Source: Tamaricihabitans halophyticus
GTDB lineage: Bacteria > Actinomycetota > Actinomycetes > Mycobacteriales > Pseudonocardiaceae
Length of the DNA: 64,000 bases
Direction of reading: 5' to 3'
NCBI RefSeq assembly: GCF_004340875.1
Contig: NZ_SLXQ01000009.1
Span: forward strand, 1-64,000
The position numbers and the translations under genes are program-made. This document shows positions 59,932 through 64,000 of this stretch, piece after piece. The notes beneath the pieces were generated by a model, which made no database searches, had not been told where the DNA came from, and worked only from the letters and a program-made list of their open reading frames with translations. How positions within the stretch are numbered: the stretch's first letter is position 1; each line of letters starts with the position of its first letter.

Positions 59932-62900
59932 CACGGGCGCGCGGGAGTTCGTCGCCTGCTTGGCACCATCGTGAGCACGGTGAACAGCACCGCGGCCGCC
60001 TGCGCCAGCAGGAAGACGGCTCGCAACGCCGAGGGCAGCTCGACGTGCACCTCCGCGCCCCTTGTCGGTACCTCGACCGCGACCTGGTTCCCCCAGGCCC
60101 GCACGATCGGCGCCTCCTCACCGTCGACGCTTGCCCGCCAGCCGGGCTCCTCGGCGGCGGCCAACACCAGCAGCCGCCCGCCGGCGCCATCCGAGGTGCG
60201 GACGGCGACATCCGGCGGCTCCGCGTCCACCGGCGCGACGGCGGTACCGGAGGTTTCCATCGATGGCGCGCCCCCGCGTACCGCGCGCTGTGCGAGCTCA
60301 GGGGAAATCAACACCGCGTTGCCGCTCACCGGCAGCAACCGCACCACGCCTCGGCCGTCCGAAGTAGCTGGAGCGTCGGCGGTGAGCTCGCCGGTCACGG
60401 CGCGCAGCCGCGCGGCATCGGCCTCGGTAGGCAGCACCACGTAGCTCACCCCGGATGCCGCCGCGAACGCGACCGCGTTTCGCGCTGCCTGCTCGTCCGT
60501 ACCGCGCAGTCCCGCGTCCAGCTCGCGCAACCGCTGCGCGGAACCACCCGCTGGCGCGAGATCGTCATCGCCGAATGCGGGCAGCCGCGCCGCGACCTGT
60601 CGCACCGGCTCCTCATCCGCTGGCAACACCAGCACCGAACGCCCCGATTCGGCCAGTTCGGCGCGCAGCGGCTCGGCCAGCGTGTACCCGCCATCGCCGC
60701 GCAGTGCCCCACCACTTCCGGCGATCACGGTGTTCGCCGCGAGTCCGACTACCGCGAGGCCAGCAAGCGCCATGGCGATTCGGGGCAGCGACGGGGTAAT
60801 CCGCCGCTGTGCCACGCCTGGCCGACAGCTGGCCACGACCGTCCACAGTAGACCTGTGCTGATCAGCAGCAGCGCCGGTCCTGTCCAGCCGTACGCGCTA
60901 TCCCCGCCAACCACCGGCGGCACGGCGACCAGCACCAGTACCGCGAGCGCGAGCGCACCGAGCAGGACCAGCCCGAGTGCCGGCAGTGCCGCGCGGGTCG
61001 GCCGCAACACCAGCGCGGCCACGGCGGCGAGCAGTACCACTAGGCCGATGCCTTGCCAGCTACCCGCCCCGCCCGGATGCAGGCTCAACAGGTCGAACAC
61101 CGATTGCCCTGTCTCCGGCTGATAAGCGCCGGGACCGTGCAGCACCAGACCTGGATCGCTGAGCAGCGCGACGGGCCATGGCAACAGCAACACGATGGGC
61201 AGCAATACCGCGATGCACAGCCCGGCGATCCGCCGCCCGGCATGTTCAGCGGGCGCCGGAACCACCACAAAACCGAGCAATATCCCGACAACCAGCACCA
61301 CGTAGATCAGCGGCGAGAAGGCACCGAGCAGCGCCAGACCGGCCGCGCACAGCACCGCGTTCGACAACCAGGCGGCCGACCGGCGCGGCCGCAGCACGGC
61401 CGCGACTCCGGCAAGCACCAGCGGTAGCAACAAATGCGCGAACACCACGTCCGGCCGGCCCTGGGCCACCGCCGCGGTCGCCGTGGGCAGCAAGGCGTAC
61501 GCCGCGGCGGCCAATGCGCGGATCCAGCGGTTGGCAAGCACCCGGCGCGCCGCCGCGTACGCCGCGAGACCCGCAAGCGGCGCGGCAAACAGCATCAGCA
61601 CGGCTAGCGCGGTGGCTGGGCCACCAACCGGCGCGAACACCGCCCCGAGCACACCGAGCACGGCAAGTGACACCGGGGCGTTCGCCGAGGTGCCGCCAGC
61701 GACCGAATGCCACCCGGCCAGGTACTGCGACCACACCTCGGACAGGCCACCAACGGGCAACACCCGACCGCCCACGAGGTCCATCCCGAGCCGATCCAGG
61801 TTGGCGAGGACGGCGATCACCGTCAACCCGAGGAACATCAGCACTGGCGGGGAGAACAGCGTGGCGGCGAGCACCCGGCGCGCGCCCAGTTCGACGAACA
61901 CCAGATCCGAGCTCGGCGACTGCACGCCGGGCGTGGGCCGCCGGACCTGGTGATCCGGACCGCCGCTCGACTCCGCGTCGGTTCCCGGCCGATCCGTTCC
62001 AGGCGAGTCCGTTCCAGCCCTGTCCGTTCCGGCCCTGTCCGGTACAGCCCTGTCCGGTACGGCGCCGTCCACGCCGGACGTGTGGGTGTCAGCCTCGTCC
62101 AGCTCGATCGCTCCCGCGGTTCGGGCCCGTTGCGCGGCAACCGGAACCGAGACGGTGATCGCCTGACTGTTCGGCCTCCGCAGCCCGATCCCGGTACCGC
62201 GTGCGGCCGTTCCGCGCAGTGCGCCGGCCGGTAGCGCGCTGGTCCCCACCTGCCGGCGGACCACGCCCTGTTCGGACTCCGGCAGTGTCCACACCGCACT
62301 CGCGCCGGCGGGTTCGGGAAGCCGGCCGAGTTCGTCACCGCGCTCCAGATTGCGCCGCACGAGTATCCGGACGCCGTTGCGAATGCCGTTGCGCAACCGG
62401 GTAAGCCGCGAGACGAACAGCCCGCTCACGGTTCCCGGTCGACTACTCACCCGACGCTGCTGGCGTCCGGCTCGCAACCATGCCCGGCCACTACACAGGT
62501 AGCGCAGCGCGTACAGTTCCGCACCCGCCCGATCCCGGTTGCCCACGAGGCCAAACCCGATCGCGCGCAGCAGCAGGAGTACGACCAATCTCGGCAGACC
62601 GAACACGAACGACATCCGGCCACAGTTGACCAGGAAGTTCCGCAAGCCATGCGCGCGACTGGCCGCAAGGGCGGTGGCGTTGGTGCCGGCAAGCGCGCCG
62701 GGCCGCCGGCGACCGGTACTCGTCGCGCGTGCGTGCCGCACCCGCGCGGTCGGCACGCACAGCACCAGGCTGCCAGCCTGGTTGGCCCGCCAGCCGAAGT
62801 CGATGTCCTCACCGAAAACCGGCAACCCTCGGTCAAAACCGCCGAGCTCATGCCAGAGCTCAGCGCGGATCAGCATGCCCGCGCTGGATACCGCGAGTAC

Positions 62901-63650
62901 CTCGGTGCTGCGCTCGAAGTCCGCTCGATCGGCCGCGTCACCAGCGGTTTTCACTGACTCGGCGGCTGCCCCATCCGGTTCCGAGTCGACTGGTTTCCCG
63001 TCGTCAGCCGTGCCCCGCGCGGAGTCGTCTCGTCCAGGATTTTCTCCCTTGGGATCTTCGCCCTTGGGGACCTCCGGGGTATCGGTGCCGCGCAACAACC
63101 GCCAGTCCAGCGTCGGCGCGCTGATCCCGGTCTGCCGGTGCCCAGAGGAATCGGTGGACAGTCCGGCCTCCACGACGAGCCGACGATCAGTCCAGTCCAG
63201 CGCCAGCGGGCCAAGCACACCTGCAGAGGGGGCCAGTTCGGCGGTGGTCAGCAGCGCGGCAAGGCATTGCGGCTCGGGCGCGCAGTCATCGTGCAGCACC
63301 CAGATCCAGCTGTCGCTGTCTCCCCAGCGCTCGGTCGCCTGTGCCACGCCGGTGGCAACGGCGTCAGCGAAACCAGTGTCACGTTCGAGCTCGTGCACTC
63401 CGGCGAGCGTGCCGTCGGCTACCGCATCGGCGAGCAAGGTTCCGGTGTGATCACTGGAACCGTTGTCCACCGCGAGCACATGGCGGGGCCGCACGGCGAG
63501 CCGGCGCAGCGCACTCAGCACCCCACCTAGCCATGGCGCGCCGTCGTGACAGACCAGGATGGCCAACACCGGAACGGTCCGCACGGGTACGGCACCAACC
63601 GAACGGGCCGCACCGGCAAGTCGAGCTTCGGACGGATCGGCTGAGGGCAA
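59931..63650 (-). CDS. large glycosyltransferase: family 2 domain plus multi-span membrane region
   Basis: A 1239-residue protein. The N-terminal GT2 domain (about 25-330) has VLAILVCHDGAPWLGGVL, VLAVDNGSSDHTGTL, VLHDDCAPEPQ (DxD-like) and FGEDIDFGWRANQAG; a charged insertion lies near 190-235. A linker (about 420-600) includes 15-bp tandem repeats. The C-terminal part (about 610-1239) has about ten to thirteen helices and ends with a membrane-proximal beta region. The best start is TTG at 63650, 5 nt after GGAGGGG; no ATG/GTG fits. It probably transfers a sugar to an envelope polymer or lipid; donor and acceptor are unknown. Neighbours are whiB2 and the mannose genes. Confidence 0.82.
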   Translation of the reverse strand: MPSADPSEARLAGAARSVGAVPVRTVPVLAILVCHDGAPWLGGVLSALRRLAVRPRHVLAVDNGSSDHTGTLLADAVADGTLAGVHELERDTGFADAVATGVAQATERWGDSDSWIWVLHDDCAPEPQCLAALLTTAELAPSAGVLGPLALDWTDRRLVVEAGLSTDSSGHRQTGISAPTLDWRLLRGTDTPEVPKGEDPKGENPGRDDSARGTADDGKPVDSEPDGAAAESVKTAGDAADRADFERSTEVLAVSSAGMLIRAELWHELGGFDRGLPVFGEDIDFGWRANQAGSLVLCVPTARVRHARATSTGRRRPGALAGTNATALAASRAHGLRNFLVNCGRMSFVFGLPRLVVLLLLRAIGFGLVGNRDRAGAELYALRYLCSGRAWLRAGRQQRRVSSRPGTVSGLFVSRLTRLRNGIRNGVRILVRRNLERGDELGRLPEPAGASAVWTLPESEQGVVRRQVGTSALPAGALRGTAARGTGIGLRRPNSQAITVSVPVAAQRARTAGAIELDEADTHTSGVDGAVPDRAVPDRAGTDRAGTDSPGTDRPGTDAESSGGPDHQVRRPTPGVQSPSSDLVFVELGARRVLAATLFSPPVLMFLGLTVIAVLANLDRLGMDLVGGRVLPVGGLSEVWSQYLAGWHSVAGGTSANAPVSLAVLGVLGAVFAPVGGPATALAVLMLFAAPLAGLAAYAAARRVLANRWIRALAAAAYALLPTATAAVAQGRPDVVFAHLLLPLVLAGVAAVLRPRRSAAWLSNAVLCAAGLALLGAFSPLIYVVLVVGILLGFVVVPAPAEHAGRRIAGLCIAVLLPIVLLLPWPVALLSDPGLVLHGPGAYQPETGQSVFDLLSLHPGGAGSWQGIGLVVLLAAVAALVLRPTRAALPALGLVLLGALALAVLVLVAVPPVVGGDSAYGWTGPALLLISTGLLWTVVASCRPGVAQRRITPSLPRIAMALAGLAVVGLAANTVIAGSGGALRGDGGYTLAEPLRAELAESGRSVLVLPADEEPVRQVAARLPAFGDDDLAPAGGSAQRLRELDAGLRGTDEQAARNAVAFAAASGVSYVVLPTEADAARLRAVTGELTADAPATSDGRGVVRLLPVSGNAVLISPELAQRAVRGGAPSMETSGTAVAPVDAEPPDVAVRTSDGAGGRLLVLAAAEEPGWRASVDGEEAPIVRAWGNQVAVEVPTRGAEVHVELPSALRAVFLLAQAAAVLFTVLTMVPSRRRTPARP
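61981..62070. repeat. six 15-bp tandem repeats inside the glycosyltransferase gene
   Basis: Units of 15 bp, consensus GTTCCRGCCCTGTCC, run without gaps from 61981, encoding a hydrophilic repeat around Asp-Arg-Ala-Gly-Thr. Because units are a multiple of three, copy number could vary without a frameshift. It lies in the linker between catalytic and membrane parts. Confidence 0.8.
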
Positions 63651-63909
63651 CGACCCCTCCCCGGGTTCAGATTCGTTGGTTCACCGAACGAGTCGCCCGG
63701 CAAGTTTCCGTGTCGTGACCGGGCTCTAGCTCAGCCGCGCCTAGCGCAACTGCCGCTGTAGCCCAGATCACTACGACACCTTAGAACCAACCGATCGTCA
63801 CCGTGACCCGACCCGGGGCAACCACCGATACGAGTGATTGCCGGGGCCCGCTCGGCTGGTCGCGGCTTTCGCGCACACCACGACCAGGCAAGCGGCCTTC
63901 GCGAAACGA

Positions 63910-64000
63910 TCAGACGGCGCGCTTTTTCAGCTTCCGTCGCTCCCGCTCGGAAAGACCGCCCCAGATGCCGAAGCGCTCGTCATGTGCCAGGGCATATTCA
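63910..64000 (-). CDS. whiB2: WhiB2 (C-terminal part only)
   Basis: The last 29 residues of a WhiB-family protein, cut by the window edge: EYALAHDERFGIWGG, then LSERERRKLKKRAV and a TGA stop. The G-W turn GIWGGLSERERR and basic tail are those of WhiB2/WhmD, which controls septation; its place upstream of the manB-DUF3499 group matches Rv3260c. The four cysteine ligands are outside the window. Confidence 0.88.
   Translation of the reverse strand, partial: EYALAHDERFGIWGGLSERERRKLKKRAV

Overview
The window reads as chromosomal DNA of a high-GC, mycothiol-using actinomycete, most likely a member of the Pseudonocardiaceae (family inferred from gene content, not proven). It carries mycothione reductase, WhiB1 and WhiB2, a SigR/RsrA redox pair, MtrAB-LpqB, nickel superoxide dismutase with its maturation protease, a Scr1/DUF397-type pair, a deazaflavin-dependent oxidoreductase and the 24-residue ribosomal protein bL37. 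GTG starts, ATGA/GTGA stop-start overlaps and convergent genes with touching stop codons are frequent. No tRNA, rRNA, CRISPR array or prophage was found.

Layout. 1-0.3 kb: the tail of a transposase and a 232-bp element with 13-bp terminal inverted repeats. 0.3-9.7 kb: a secreted trypsin-like protease, an M15 lipoprotein peptidase, mtr, cobQ, map, a lipoprotein PBP, a GNAT protein and a DUF6918 protein; mtr-cobQ-map-PBP-GNAT resembles the Rv2855-Rv2867c neighbourhood of Mycobacterium tuberculosis. 9.8-26.5 kb: a more variable stretch with an AraC regulator, a four-gene osmoprotectant ABC transporter, a BpsA-like aminopropyltransferase protein, malic enzyme, an RmlC-like epimerase, a secreted nuclease/phosphatase-fold protein, sodX/sodN, two adjacent regulators that each contain two TetR modules, a thioesterase-fold protein, a GNAT protein, a deazaflavin-dependent oxidoreductase and the Scr1-like/DUF397 pair. 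26.7-64 kb: a backbone closely following Rv3218-Rv3260c: lipid kinase, whiB1, PdtaS-like kinase, bL37, rsrA, sigR, SRAP protein, rsgA, DUF6912, WS/DGAT, Rv3235-like, secA, hpf, comF, lpqB, mtrB, mtrA, tmk, a membrane hydrolase, a GlmL-like protein, an amino-acid permease, a CDF transporter, manA, a SIS protein, a Trm112-like protein, manB, DUF3499, a metallopeptidase-fold protein, a large glycosyltransferase and the end of whiB2.

How the genes work together. Thiol redox control recurs: SigR and its zinc anti-sigma factor RsrA, mycothione reductase and the deazaflavin-dependent oxidoreductase, the last two and sigR itself each preceded by a GGGAAT-N18/19-GTT match to the SigR promoter. Envelope biology is dense: the PBP, MtrAB-LpqB, SecA, mannose activation (manA, manB), a multi-membrane glycosyltransferase and WhiB2. 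Translation and ribosome functions are rsgA, hpf, bL37, map and a SpoU methyltransferase.

The least explained features are a family of small hairpin repeats with a 16-nt loop at gene ends, the paired double-TetR regulators, a perfect 15-bp hairpin enclosing the comF start, an open N-terminal extension of SigR headed by a SigR-type promoter, and the absence of aroA from its usual place beside rsgA.
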